Shown in pieces: positions 1 through 9,093 of a DNA stretch of 44,283 nucleotides (the first letter of the stretch is position 1; every line of letters starts with the position of its first letter). Where the stretch lies: the NCBI GenBank assembly GCA_934486915.1, contig CAKSRC010000008.1, forward strand, positions 1 to 44,283, read 5' to 3'. Origin of the DNA: an uncultured Eubacteriales bacterium. Its GTDB lineage: Bacteria > Bacillota > Clostridia > Oscillospirales > Acutalibacteraceae. The notes below the pieces were generated by a model that saw only the letters and a list, made by a program, of their open reading frames with translations, was not told the origin of the DNA and did not search any database. Position numbers and translations under genes: made by a program.

Positions 1-233
1 GGAACAAAAAATATGACCAAATTTATAATCAAAGTGCAGATATGCCCCGCCGCTTAAGCGGCGGGGCATATCCAAGATTCCAGTGGGGTACATATAATCC
101 TTCACTGAAACCCTGAGGAGCTAACGCTTCCTTTGCACTGATTGCAATCTGTCGCATGCTTTGCTCTTTGCAATCAAAGCAGAGCATCGCTCCGATTTAA
201 AATCTGATCATACCATTTCAATTTGAAATTTAA
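1..233 (-). other. Structured, GC-richer intergenic segment, possible non-coding RNA
   Basis: No convincing protein gene lies here. Read on the minus strand, the segment from about 231 down to 39 contains several nested helices. GGAGC (near 196) can pair with GCTCC (near 120). TGCTTTG pairs with CAAAGCA around a short loop. A ten-pair stem with G-U pairs (GGTTTCAGTG with CACTGGAATC) closes a loop holding a run of C. The 34-bp palindrome at 39-72 follows. A 42-codon minus-strand frame crosses it but has no ribosome binding site. The base composition is visibly richer in G+C than the surroundings. It could be a non-coding RNA, the 3' untranslated region of the small gene at 234-353, or a dispersed repeat. 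I do not recognise it as a known riboswitch. Confidence 0.4.
39..72. repeat. Perfect 34-bp GC-rich palindrome
   Basis: The two 17-base halves are exact reverse complements, centred on CTTAAG at 53-58. The core arm GCCCCGCCGC is almost pure G+C in a genome of about one third G+C. As RNA it would form a very stable hairpin on either strand. Neither side is followed by a run of T, so it is not a classical intrinsic terminator. A palindromic repeat or a structural hairpin of a non-coding RNA are both possible. Confidence 0.9.
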
Positions 234-353
234 TTAAACAGAAACAGCGGATAATATAACAGTTCCTATGATAAGAAGCGCACAAGCTCCTGCGACTATT
301 CTAACTAATAGGCTTCTGTTTGGGGCTGCTTTTCTTGATTTTTGCTTTGCCAT
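234..353 (-). CDS. Small single-pass membrane peptide, 39 residues, function unknown
   Basis: The frame runs from ATG (353-351) to TAA (236-234). It starts with a strongly basic stretch (MAKQKSRKAAPNRS), followed by about 22 hydrophobic residues (LLVRIVAGACALLIIGTVIL) and a short SAVSV end. This basic-then-hydrophobic layout is typical of tiny membrane proteins in Firmicutes, and it is broadly like the short DUF4044-type peptides, but I cannot assign it to a family. An AGAGGG ribosome binding site lies about 13 bases upstream, which is rather far. It is divergent from rpoB, and its start codon lies about 80 bp from the rpoB promoter -35 box. It is too short for most gene callers. Coding status rests on composition and topology only. 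Confidence 0.5.
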   Translation of the reverse strand: MAKQKSRKAAPNRSLLVRIVAGACALLIIGTVILSAVSV

Positions 354-431
354 AATAAATTAAGAACCCTCTTTGAAAACTGGTTTTACTATATACGATT
401 TGAATAAAATAAAAAGTTGCGAAAAAACACG

Positions 432-460
432 TTGACAAAACTCAAAATATATAGTATAAT
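432..460 (+). promoter_or_regulatory. Consensus sigma-A promoter of rpoBC
   Basis: A perfect TTGACA (432-437) and a perfect TATAAT (455-460) are separated by exactly 17 bp. Transcription should start near 467, giving a leader of about 145 nt before rpoB. The leader is AT-rich with a weak hairpin (GAAAAT/ATTTTC near 545-570). This promoter lies inside the N-terminal part of a TTG-initiated frame at 417-611, so that frame is not a gene. Confidence 0.9.
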
Positions 461-611
461 AGTATACTGCATAATAATAGAAATACCATGCCTATTTACA
501 TTAATAATAACACTATTTTTGATGAAAATCAAGAGTTTTATTAAGAAAATATCTTATGGGAATTTTCTATTAACTTTAAATAGGATGTTTATAATGCCGA
601 AAGGTAAATAG

Positions 612-3600
612 ATGAATGGAGTGATCGAGCCTATGGTAAATGTAAAACCGGTGCACCTTGGAAGGACTCAAAGAATGAGTTTTTCTCGAATTGATGAAGC
701 TCTGGAAATGCCAAACTTGATAGAGGTACAAAAAAATTCTTATAAATGGTTTATAGAAGAAGGTCTAAAAGAGGTATTTAAAGATGTATCTGGGATTACA
801 GATTATACATCAAATTTAGTTTTAGACTTTGTAGACTATACATTAGATTTAAATAAACCTAATTATAGCGTGGAAGAGTGTAAAGAGAGAGATGCAACTT
901 ATTCAGTGGCGTTGAGGGTTAAAGCTCGTTTGCTAAATAAAGAAAGCGGCGAAATAAAAGAGTCTGAGGTCTTTATGGGGGATTTCCCTTTAATGACTGA
1001 AAGCGGGACCTTTGTTATCAACGGTGCAGAACGTGTTATTGTTTCTCAGCTTGTTCGTTCTCCCGGTGTATATTATAAAATGGAATATGATAAGGCAGGT
1101 AAAGAACTTTTCAGTTCAACAGTTATACCTAATAGGGGAGCTTGGCTTGAGTATGAAAATGATGCTAACGATGTCTTTTATGTTCGTATAGATAAAAACA
1201 GAAAAATGCCTATTACAGTTCTTATAAGAGCTTTGGGCATTAGCACAAATAAAGAAATATTAGAATATTTTGGCAATGATGCAAGAATGCTTGCAACCTT
1301 AGAAAAGGATAATTGTAAGGATACTGAAGAGGCATTGCTTGAACTTTACAGAAAATTAAGGCCTACTGAACCTCCTACAGTCGAAAGTGCACAAGCTCAT
1401 GTCAATGCTTTGTTCTTTGACGCTAAAAGATATGACATATCAAAAGTAGGAAGATATAAATACAACAAGAAGTTGAGTCTTGCAGAACGTTTAAGAGGTG
1501 CTACATTATCTCAGCCGATAATTAATCCTCTTACTGGTGAATTAGTAGCTGATGCAGGTGAAGTAATTTCAAGAGCAAAAGCCGAAGAAATAGACAACAT
1601 AGGCGTTTCCAGCGTATATGTAAAATCACCAAATGAGGAAGACCAGGAAGTTAAAATCATATCAAACGGTATGGTTGACATTACTAAGTTTGTAAACTTT
1701 GATGTTGAGGAATTAGGTATATACGAAAAGGTACGTTTCTCAGTACTTGCAGATATACTTGAGAATTCTTCTTCAGATGAAGAAATAAAGGAAAACATAG
1801 CTTCAAGAATAGACGAGCTTATACCTAAACATATAATTATAGACGATATATTCGCTTCGATTAACTATATGAACTGCCTAGCTTGCGGTTTAGGGTCTAC
1901 TGATGATATCGACCATTTGGGAAATAGGCGTATCCGTTCAGTAGGCGAACTTCTTCAAAACCAATTTAGAATAGGTTTTGCAAGACTTGAAAGAGTAATA
2001 AGGGAAAGAATGACGCTTCAAGCTCAGGATATAGATATCCTTACACCTCATACTCTTATCAACATTAGACCTGTAGTAGCAGCTATAAAGGAATTCTTTG
2101 GTTCTTCACCTTTATCTCAATTCATGGATCAAAACAACCCGTTAGCAGAGCTTACACATAAAAGACGTCTTTCATCTTTGGGACCCGGTGGACTTTCAAG
2201 AGATAGAGCCGGATTCGAAGTTCGTGACGTTCACTACAGCCACTATGGAAGAATGTGTCCTATAGAAACCCCTGAAGGACCTAACATCGGGCTTATATCT
2301 TATCTTGCAACCTTTGCTAAGATTAATAAGTATGGCTTTATAGAGGCTCCATTTAGAAAAGTTGATAAGGAAACAGGAGTCGTTACAAATGAAGTTGTTT
2401 ACATGACAGCTGATGTCGAAGATGACTACATGGTTGCTCAGGCTAACGAACCTTTGGATGAAAACGGCAAGTTTAAAAATCAAAAAGTAATTGCTCGTTT
2501 TAGAGGCGAATTCCTTGAAGTTGAAAGCAACAAAGCTGACTTTATGGATATTTCTCCTAAGATGGTTGTTTCTGTCGCTACAGCAATGATTCCCTTCCTT
2601 GAAAACGATGACGCTAACCGTGCTTTGATGGGTGCGAACATGCAACGTCAAGCTGTGCCGCTTTTAAAGACAGAGGCTCCTATTGTAGGAACCGGTATGG
2701 AATACAAGGCCGGAGTTGACTCTGGAGTTTGTATAGTTTCTAAAGAAGCAGGCGTGGTACAAAAGGTAACAGCCGATGAAATAATAGTTGATTATGATTC
2801 AGGCAATAGAGAAATTTTCCATGTTATCAAGTTTATGCGCTCCAACCAAGGTACTTGTATAAACCAAATACCGATTGTAGAAAAAGGACAAAGAGTTGAG
2901 GCCGGCGAAGTTTTGGCGGATGGACCTGCTACAAGTAACGGTGAAATCAGTCTTGGTAAAAACGCACTTATAGGTTTTATGACTTGGGAAGGTTATAACT
3001 ACGAGGATGCTGTTTTAATTAATGAAAGAATCGTAAGAGATGACGTTTACACTTCTATTCATATAGAAGAATATGAAATGGAATCCAGGGATACAAAATT
3101 AGGACCTGAAGAGATTACAAGAGATATTCCAAATGTCAATGAAGATCTCTTAAAGGATTTGGACGAAAACGGAATTATTCGTGTTGGTGCGGAAGTTCAT
3201 GCAGGCGATATATTAGTTGGAAAAGTAACTCCTAAGGGAGAAACCGAACTTACAGCCGAAGAAAGACTTCTAAGAGCTATTTTTGGCGAGAAGGCAAGAG
3301 AAGTAAGAGATACTTCATTAAGAGTTCCTCATGGTGAATATGGTATTGTAGTTGATGTTAAAGTATTCACAAGAGAAAATGCACAAAATGAACTTCAGCC
3401 CGGAGTTAATAAAGTTGTTAGATGTTATATAGCTCAAAAGCGTAAGCTTTCAGTCGGAGACAAAATGGCGGGTCGTCATGGTAACAAGGGTGTTGTATCA
3501 AGAATACTTCCTTCTGAGGATATGCCGTTCTTGCCGGATGGTACTCCGTTGGATATAGTGCTTAACCCGTTGGGCGTTCCTTCTCGTATGAACATAGGTC

Positions 3601-4355
3601 AGGTTCTTGAAGTTCATCTTGGATATGCTGCTAAGGCTTTAGGATGGAAGATAATGACTCCTGTATTTGACGGCGCTCACGAAGAAGACATATTCGAGTG
3701 CTTTGAAAAAGCAGGTTACAGCCGAGATGGTAAGACATGGCTTAAAGATGGTAGAACAGGTGAATACTTCGACAATCCTGTAACTGTAGGATATATGTAT
3801 TACTTGAAACTCCACCACTTGGTTGACGATAAGATTCATGCAAGATCGACAGGACCATACTCCTTAGTAACTCAACAACCTTTGGGTGGTAAAGCTCAAT
3901 TTGGCGGTCAACGTTTTGGAGAAATGGAAGTTTGGGCATTGGAGGCTTATGGTGCTGCATATACACTTCAAGAAATACTTACTGTAAAATCTGATGATGT
4001 TGTCGGCCGTGTAAAAACATATGAATCCATTGTTAAAGGTCAAAATATTCCTAAACCGGGTATTCCGGAATCATTTAAGGTATTAATTAAGGAATTACAA
4101 TCATTAGCCCTTGATGTTAAGGTATTAAATAAGGACAATGAAGAAATAGACTTAATGCAGGACTTCAGTGAAGATGATGAGTTAACCATCAAACCTGATG
4201 ACAGCGAAACACTTGAGGAAGTTTCAGTTATGACATCTTTGGATGGATATACACTTGAAGATGATCCGGATAACGAAAATATGATAGATGAATCATCCTT
4301 TTTCAGTGAAAGTTTGGAAGACGAAGACTTAGGCGGAACAAGTGAGGAAATGTAA
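612..4355 (+). CDS. rpoB: DNA-directed RNA polymerase subunit beta
   Basis: This is the beta subunit of core RNA polymerase, 1247 residues, forming the catalytic cleft with beta-prime. The rifampicin-pocket region is intact near residues 497-545 (SPLSQFMDQNNPLAELTHKR followed by RLSSLGPGGL). The Asp, His and Ser positions that usually change in resistant mutants carry the sensitive residues. The conserved MCPIETPEGPNIGLI and GDKMAGRHGNKGV motifs are present. The last 65 or so residues form a very acidic tail. ATG 612 has a GAAAGG ribosome binding site 7 bases upstream; ATG 633 is an alternative start. rpoC follows after 18 bp in the same operon. The usual upstream partners rplJ and rplL are not here. 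Confidence 0.99.
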   Translation: MNGVIEPMVNVKPVHLGRTQRMSFSRIDEALEMPNLIEVQKNSYKWFIEEGLKEVFKDVSGITDYTSNLVLDFVDYTLDLNKPNYSVEECKERDATYSVALRVKARLLNKESGEIKESEVFMGDFPLMTESGTFVINGAERVIVSQLVRSPGVYYKMEYDKAGKELFSSTVIPNRGAWLEYENDANDVFYVRIDKNRKMPITVLIRALGISTNKEILEYFGNDARMLATLEKDNCKDTEEALLELYRKLRPTEPPTVESAQAHVNALFFDAKRYDISKVGRYKYNKKLSLAERLRGATLSQPIINPLTGELVADAGEVISRAKAEEIDNIGVSSVYVKSPNEEDQEVKIISNGMVDITKFVNFDVEELGIYEKVRFSVLADILENSSSDEEIKENIASRIDELIPKHIIIDDIFASINYMNCLACGLGSTDDIDHLGNRRIRSVGELLQNQFRIGFARLERVIRERMTLQAQDIDILTPHTLINIRPVVAAIKEFFGSSPLSQFMDQNNPLAELTHKRRLSSLGPGGLSRDRAGFEVRDVHYSHYGRMCPIETPEGPNIGLISYLATFAKINKYGFIEAPFRKVDKETGVVTNEVVYMTADVEDDYMVAQANEPLDENGKFKNQKVIARFRGEFLEVESNKADFMDISPKMVVSVATAMIPFLENDDANRALMGANMQRQAVPLLKTEAPIVGTGMEYKAGVDSGVCIVSKEAGVVQKVTADEIIVDYDSGNREIFHVIKFMRSNQGTCINQIPIVEKGQRVEAGEVLADGPATSNGEISLGKNALIGFMTWEGYNYEDAVLINERIVRDDVYTSIHIEEYEMESRDTKLGPEEITRDIPNVNEDLLKDLDENGIIRVGAEVHAGDILVGKVTPKGETELTAEERLLRAIFGEKAREVRDTSLRVPHGEYGIVVDVKVFTRENAQNELQPGVNKVVRCYIAQKRKLSVGDKMAGRHGNKGVVSRILPSEDMPFLPDGTPLDIVLNPLGVPSRMNIGQVLEVHLGYAAKALGWKIMTPVFDGAHEEDIFECFEKAGYSRDGKTWLKDGRTGEYFDNPVTVGYMYYLKLHHLVDDKIHARSTGPYSLVTQQPLGGKAQFGGQRFGEMEVWALEAYGAAYTLQEILTVKSDDVVGRVKTYESIVKGQNIPKPGIPESFKVLIKELQSLALDVKVLNKDNEEIDLMQDFSEDDELTIKPDDSETLEEVSVMTSLDGYTLEDDPDNENMIDESSFFSESLEDEDLGGTSEEM

Positions 4356-4373
4356 TTTAGAGGGGGTTATAAA

Positions 4374-7300
4374 ATGGAATTTAATATTTTTGAATCCATT
4401 AAAATAGGTTTGGCATCTCCGCAACAAATTAGAGAATGGTCATATGGTGAAGTTAAAAAACCTGAAACTATTAACTATAGAACTCTTAAACCGGAGAGTG
4501 ACGGACTTTTCTGCGAAAGGATTTTTGGTCCACAAAAGGACTGGGAGTGCCATTGCGGAAAGTATAAAAGAATTAGATATAAGGGTAAGATATGCGACAA
4601 ATGTGGTGTTGAGGTAACAAGATCGAAGGTAAGAAGAGAGCGCATGGGGCACATTGAGCTTGCTGCTCCTGTATCTCATATTTGGTATTTTAAAGGTATC
4701 CCATCGAGGATGGGATTGATTCTCGACATCTCCCCTCGAATGCTTGAAAAAGTATTGTACTTTGCTTTATATATTGTTACAGACCCGGGAAATTGCAGGG
4801 AACTTGTTAAGCAGCAATTTCTAACGGAAAAAGAATACCGTGATATGCGTGAGAAATATGAAGACGATTTCGAAGCTATGATGGGTGCGGAAGCAATTAA
4901 AAAGCTTTTAGAAGATATAGATCTTGACAAGCTTTCAAAACAAATTAAGGATGATCTTGTAAATGCTGCAGGTCAAAAACGTGTAAGGCTTTTAAAAAGG
5001 CTTGAAGTAGTTGAGGCATTTAAGGCATCAGGAAATAGGCCTGAGTGGATGATTTTAGATGCTATACCTGTAATACCACCGGATATTCGTCCTATGGTTC
5101 AACTTGACGGTGGAAGATTTGCAACTTCGGATCTAAATGATTTGTATAGAAGAGTTATTAACAGAAACAACAGACTTAAACGTCTATTGGAGTTATCAGC
5201 ACCTGATATTATCGTAAGAAACGAAAAACGTATGCTTCAAGAAGCTGTCGATGCTTTAATCGATAACGGAAGAAGAGGAAGACCTGTTACCGGCCCTAAT
5301 AACAGGCCGCTTAAGTCCCTTTCTGATATGCTTAAGGGTAAACAGGGACGTTTCCGTCAAAACCTTTTAGGTAAGCGTGTTGACTATTCCGGACGTTCGG
5401 TTATCGTTGTAGGACCTGAACTAAAGATTTATCAGTGCGGACTTCCTAAGGAAATGGCATTAGAACTATTTAAACCGTTCGTTATGAAACGATTGGTTGA
5501 AACGGGTGCTGTAAGCAATATAAAGGCTGCAAGAAAGGCAGTCGATAGAGCAAGTACTGAAGTATGGGATGCATTGGAAATTGTTATTAAAGGCCATCCT
5601 GTCCTTCTAAACCGTGCTCCAACACTTCATAGGTTGGGAATACAGGCATTTGAACCTGTATTGGTAGAAGGCCGTGCACTTAAACTTCACCCATTGGTTT
5701 GTACTGCATATAATGCGGACTTTGACGGAGACCAAATGGCAGTGCACGTACCTCTTTCCGCAGAGGCTCAAACTGAAGCAAGATTCTTAATGCTTGCTGC
5801 AGGAAACTTGCTAAAACCGTCAGACGGTAGACCGGTTGTAGTACCAACACAGGATATGATCCTAGGTTCTTACTATTTGACCTTAAATAAAGACGGCGAA
5901 GTCGGTGAAGGAAAAATCTTTAGGGATGAAGACGAAGCTGTTATGGCTTATGACGCTAAAATTATAAGCTTGCACGCTAAGATAAAAGTTAGAAGAACTT
6001 TGGAAATTGACGGAGAAAAAGTATCTAAAATTATAGATACTACAGTTGGAAGACTTATATTTAACCGTCCGATTCCTCAGGATCTAGGTTTTGTCGATAG
6101 AAGCAAACCGGAAAATCTATTTAAACTTGAAATAGATTTCTTGGTAGGTAAAAAACAACTTGGTCAAATTATTGATAAATGTATAAAAGTTCATGGTACT
6201 CAAATAACATCAAAGGTGCTTGATGATATTAAGGCACAGGGCTTTAAATATTCAACAAAGGGCGCTATTACTGTTGCTGTTTGTGATGCGGTTATTCCGC
6301 CTGCTAAGAAACAAATTTTGGCTGATGCAGAGCAAAAAGTTGATAAGGTTATTAAGCAGTTTAGAAGAGGGTTTATTTCCGATGAAGAACGTTGCAGCCG
6401 TGTACTTAAAATTTGGGATAAGGCAACTAATGATGTAACTGCAGCACTTCAAGATAACTTGGATCAATATAACCCAATATTCATGATGGCGGATTCAGGA
6501 GCCCGTGGTTCTATGAGCCAGATACGTCAGCTTGCAGGTATGCGTGGACTTATCGCAAATACATCAGGTAAGACGATTGAAATCCCGATTCGTGCTAACT
6601 ACCGTGAAGGTCTAAACATTTTGGAATACTTTATTTCATCACGTGGTGCGAGAAAAGGTCTTGCAGATACTGCACTTCGTACTGCCGATTCAGGTTACTT
6701 AACTCGTCGTTTGGTAGACGTTTCTCAAGATGTAATTATTAGAGAAGACGACTGTATGACAAATGAAGGACTCGAAATATTTGAAATTAAAGATGGTAAT
6801 GAGGTCATTGAGTCATTCCATGAAAGACTTATCGGAAGATATCTTTGCGAAGATTTCGTTGATAAGGAAACTAACGAAGTTTTGGTATCAAAAGATAAGA
6901 TGATGGATGACCATGATGCAGATATCATTATTAATGCAGGCGTTGATCATATAAAAATACGTTCTATTTTGGGATGTAAAGCTAAATATGGTGCTTGTAA
7001 GAAATGCTATGGTTCCAACCTTGCAAACGGTATGCCGGTTAGCGTTGGTGAAGCTGTTGGTATTATTGCAGCTCAGTCTATAGGTGAGCCCGGTACTCAG
7101 CTTACAATGAGAACGTTCCATACCGGTGGTGTTGCGAGTGCCGAAGATATTACCCAAGGTTTGCCACGTATAGAAGAATTGTTTGAAGGACGTAAACCAA
7201 AGCATGTTGCTATTATAAGTGAAATTTCGGGTAAAGTTCGTTTTGAAGAAATAAAACGAAATAAGAATGCTGTTATCTATAACGAAGAAACAGGAGAAGA

Positions 7301-7973
7301 AGTAGCATATCTAATTCCTTTTGGATCAAGACTTAAAGTTGAAGAGGGTCAAGAGGTTCAAAAAGGTGATTTACTTACAGAGGGTTCTGTTAATCCTCAT
7401 GACGTTTTGGCTATCAAGGGAACCGAAGCTCTTAAAAACTATCTTATCCAAGAAGTTCAAAGAGTTTATCGTATGCAGGGTGTTGATATCAACGATAAGC
7501 ATATAGAGGTTATTGTAAGTCAAATGCTTAAAAAGGTAAAGATTAAGAAGCAAGGGGATACAGATCTTTTACTTGATTCATTAGTTGAAAAATCAGATTT
7601 TATAAGGGCTAATGAGGAGATTCAAAGGCGTATTAATGAGGGCGAATCAGACCTTGAAAAGGCTGAATGCACACCTGTTCTTTTGGGTATTACAAAGGCT
7701 TCTCTTGCGACAGAATCATTCCTATCTGCAGCTTCCTTCCAGGAGACTACAAGAGTACTTACAGACGCGGCAATTAAAGGAAAAGTTGATCCATTGCTTG
7801 GTCTTAAAGAAAATGTTATTATTGGTAAGCTTGTACCTGCCGGAACCGGTATGAAGAGGTATAGAGAAATACAAATTGAAAAAAATGAACCTAATGAAGA
7901 AATATGCATAGTAGATAATAATATGGCTGTATCATCTAATGATGAATCAGATGATAATGAAAATAAAGAATAA
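4374..7973 (+). CDS. rpoC: DNA-directed RNA polymerase subunit beta-prime
   Basis: This is the catalytic beta-prime subunit, 1199 residues, close to the usual Firmicutes length. The N-terminal zinc ribbon (CHCGKYKR then CDKCGVEV, about residues 58-80) is present. So is the universal NADFDGDQMAVHVP motif near residue 447, whose three aspartates bind the catalytic magnesium. The second zinc site (CKAKYGACKKCYG) and the trigger-loop region (GEPGTQLTMRTFHTGG) are also intact. A GAGGGGG ribosome binding site sits 7 bases before ATG. The C-terminus is short and acidic. In many Firmicutes an L7Ae-like gene and rpsL-rpsG follow rpoC; here transcription ends and a convergent MerR gene follows. Confidence 0.99.
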   Translation: MEFNIFESIKIGLASPQQIREWSYGEVKKPETINYRTLKPESDGLFCERIFGPQKDWECHCGKYKRIRYKGKICDKCGVEVTRSKVRRERMGHIELAAPVSHIWYFKGIPSRMGLILDISPRMLEKVLYFALYIVTDPGNCRELVKQQFLTEKEYRDMREKYEDDFEAMMGAEAIKKLLEDIDLDKLSKQIKDDLVNAAGQKRVRLLKRLEVVEAFKASGNRPEWMILDAIPVIPPDIRPMVQLDGGRFATSDLNDLYRRVINRNNRLKRLLELSAPDIIVRNEKRMLQEAVDALIDNGRRGRPVTGPNNRPLKSLSDMLKGKQGRFRQNLLGKRVDYSGRSVIVVGPELKIYQCGLPKEMALELFKPFVMKRLVETGAVSNIKAARKAVDRASTEVWDALEIVIKGHPVLLNRAPTLHRLGIQAFEPVLVEGRALKLHPLVCTAYNADFDGDQMAVHVPLSAEAQTEARFLMLAAGNLLKPSDGRPVVVPTQDMILGSYYLTLNKDGEVGEGKIFRDEDEAVMAYDAKIISLHAKIKVRRTLEIDGEKVSKIIDTTVGRLIFNRPIPQDLGFVDRSKPENLFKLEIDFLVGKKQLGQIIDKCIKVHGTQITSKVLDDIKAQGFKYSTKGAITVAVCDAVIPPAKKQILADAEQKVDKVIKQFRRGFISDEERCSRVLKIWDKATNDVTAALQDNLDQYNPIFMMADSGARGSMSQIRQLAGMRGLIANTSGKTIEIPIRANYREGLNILEYFISSRGARKGLADTALRTADSGYLTRRLVDVSQDVIIREDDCMTNEGLEIFEIKDGNEVIESFHERLIGRYLCEDFVDKETNEVLVSKDKMMDDHDADIIINAGVDHIKIRSILGCKAKYGACKKCYGSNLANGMPVSVGEAVGIIAAQSIGEPGTQLTMRTFHTGGVASAEDITQGLPRIEELFEGRKPKHVAIISEISGKVRFEEIKRNKNAVIYNEETGEEVAYLIPFGSRLKVEEGQEVQKGDLLTEGSVNPHDVLAIKGTEALKNYLIQEVQRVYRMQGVDINDKHIEVIVSQMLKKVKIKKQGDTDLLLDSLVEKSDFIRANEEIQRRINEGESDLEKAECTPVLLGITKASLATESFLSAASFQETTRVLTDAAIKGKVDPLLGLKENVIIGKLVPAGTGMKRYREIQIEKNEPNEEICIVDNNMAVSSNDESDDNENKE

Positions 7974-7989
7974 TATTCTTATATAATTT

Positions 7990-8035
7990 AATGGCTATCG
8001 ATAGTTAAGTTGTACTTATACTAAAGATAGCCATT
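7990..8035 (+). terminator. Hairpin downstream of rpoC
   Basis: The arms AATGGCTATC (7990-7999) and GATAGCCATT (8026-8035) pair perfectly over 10 bp around a 26-nt loop. The following bases are AT-rich rather than a clean T run, so this may be an mRNA 3'-end stabilising hairpin or a weak terminator ahead of the stronger one at 8134. Confidence 0.5.
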
Positions 8036-8133
8036 TAAATTTATAAAGATAGTAGTTTATCAACAATTTATATTGAAAATGTTGATAAGTAGTAAATGAA
8101 AAGTTTTATACGATTAAACATAAAATAATAATA

Positions 8134-8167
8134 AAAAAAGAGACAGTGGTAAGGCTGTCTCTTTTTT
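8134..8167. terminator. Bidirectional intrinsic terminator between rpoC and the MerR gene
   Basis: The arms AAAAAAGAGACAG (8134-8146) and CTGTCTCTTTTTT (8155-8167) form a 13-bp stem with an 8-nt loop. A-runs and T-runs on both sides make it work in either direction, serving rpoBC and the convergent merR gene. Confidence 0.9.
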
Positions 8168-8173
8168 GTATAT

Positions 8174-9070
8174 TTACTTTTCTAGGTTTTCCATATAATA
8201 ATTTATGGCACGGGTTAGGAATTCATATGACCCTTCACCATATAAGTCGTCATGGGCCTTAATAAATGACTGCATATACTCCTGCGACTCCTTAATCATT
8301 TCATCGCTTAATTTTTGCGGATCGACATCGATGGTAGCTATCTCTTTCATCCCGATTCCATTCATTTGCTTATTATAATGATCAATTTTTGCAACTAATT
8401 CCTGCACTTCAGGACAGCTTATATCTTGGTCTCTCAACTCGCCAATTTGTTTGTAAATTTCCTTCATGTCCTCTATATAGCAATCAAGACCCTCTAATCT
8501 TTCAGGACATTGTTTTAAATTTTCAAGATAGTTTTCTAAGCTTCCATACATATCTTTTATTAGCTCAGTATTTGATAATATATAGTCCATATAATTACTT
8601 ACGCTGGCAATCAAACTTTTACTTCCCGGATGTAATGGGTCATTTAAAAGATAGTCCTCCCCTCTTGTATTTTTTATAAGTTTAAGGTTCTCATCTATAG
8701 TTTTTTCAATTTCTTTAATAATCTTAAATTCAGTAAAGTTCATAGTATTAGGCTCCTTTATTATCTTATCAACTAATGATATTAAATTGCTTATACAATC
8801 TCTTTTAAGGATAAGTAGGTTCTTATGATTTTCTAAAAGTTTTATCCTATCGATATTTGGATTATCAAGTATTAATTTAATATCTTTAAGAGGCATACCA
8901 ACTTCTTTGAAAAATAAAATTTGCTGCAAAATACCCAAGGCTTCATCGTCATAAAGCCTATACCCCGATGCTGAAATCTCAGTTGGTTTAAGTAAACCAA
9001 TCCCATCGTAATATCGTATTGCACGTCTGCTAATACCCGTTATTTTTGCTATCTCATTTACTGTTTTCAA
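8174..9070 (-). CDS. MerR-family transcriptional regulator
   Basis: This is a 298-residue regulator. The first 70 residues are a MerR winged helix-turn-helix (VNEIAKITGISRRAIRYYD, then GLLKP and SGYRLYDDEAL). It continues into a coiled-coil dimerisation helix (about 75-125). The remaining 170 residues are an alpha-helical ligand domain that I can only loosely compare with the TipAS/Mta drug-binding domain. There is no cysteine cluster of the metal-sensing type. The start is TTG at 9070 with a GGGGG ribosome binding site 7 bases upstream. Its own promoter has the 19-bp spacer that MerR proteins remodel, so autoregulation is likely. No target gene is evident next door, and the inducer is unknown. 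Confidence 0.9.
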   Translation of the reverse strand: MKTVNEIAKITGISRRAIRYYDGIGLLKPTEISASGYRLYDDEALGILQQILFFKEVGMPLKDIKLILDNPNIDRIKLLENHKNLLILKRDCISNLISLVDKIIKEPNTMNFTEFKIIKEIEKTIDENLKLIKNTRGEDYLLNDPLHPGSKSLIASVSNYMDYILSNTELIKDMYGSLENYLENLKQCPERLEGLDCYIEDMKEIYKQIGELRDQDISCPEVQELVAKIDHYNKQMNGIGMKEIATIDVDPQKLSDEMIKESQEYMQSFIKAHDDLYGEGSYEFLTRAINYYMENLEK

Positions 9071-9093
9071 AAGAATTCCCCCGCTCTATTTCA

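Noticed and set aside
417..611. 64-residue hydrophobic frame upstream of rpoB
   Set aside because: It begins with TTG just before and reads through the perfect rpoBC promoter, has no ribosome binding site, and looks like AT-rich leader translated by chance.
2196..2651. 151-codon open frame antisense to rpoB
   Set aside because: It lies entirely inside the rifampicin region of rpoB. The complement of highly constrained codons gives an accidental open frame.
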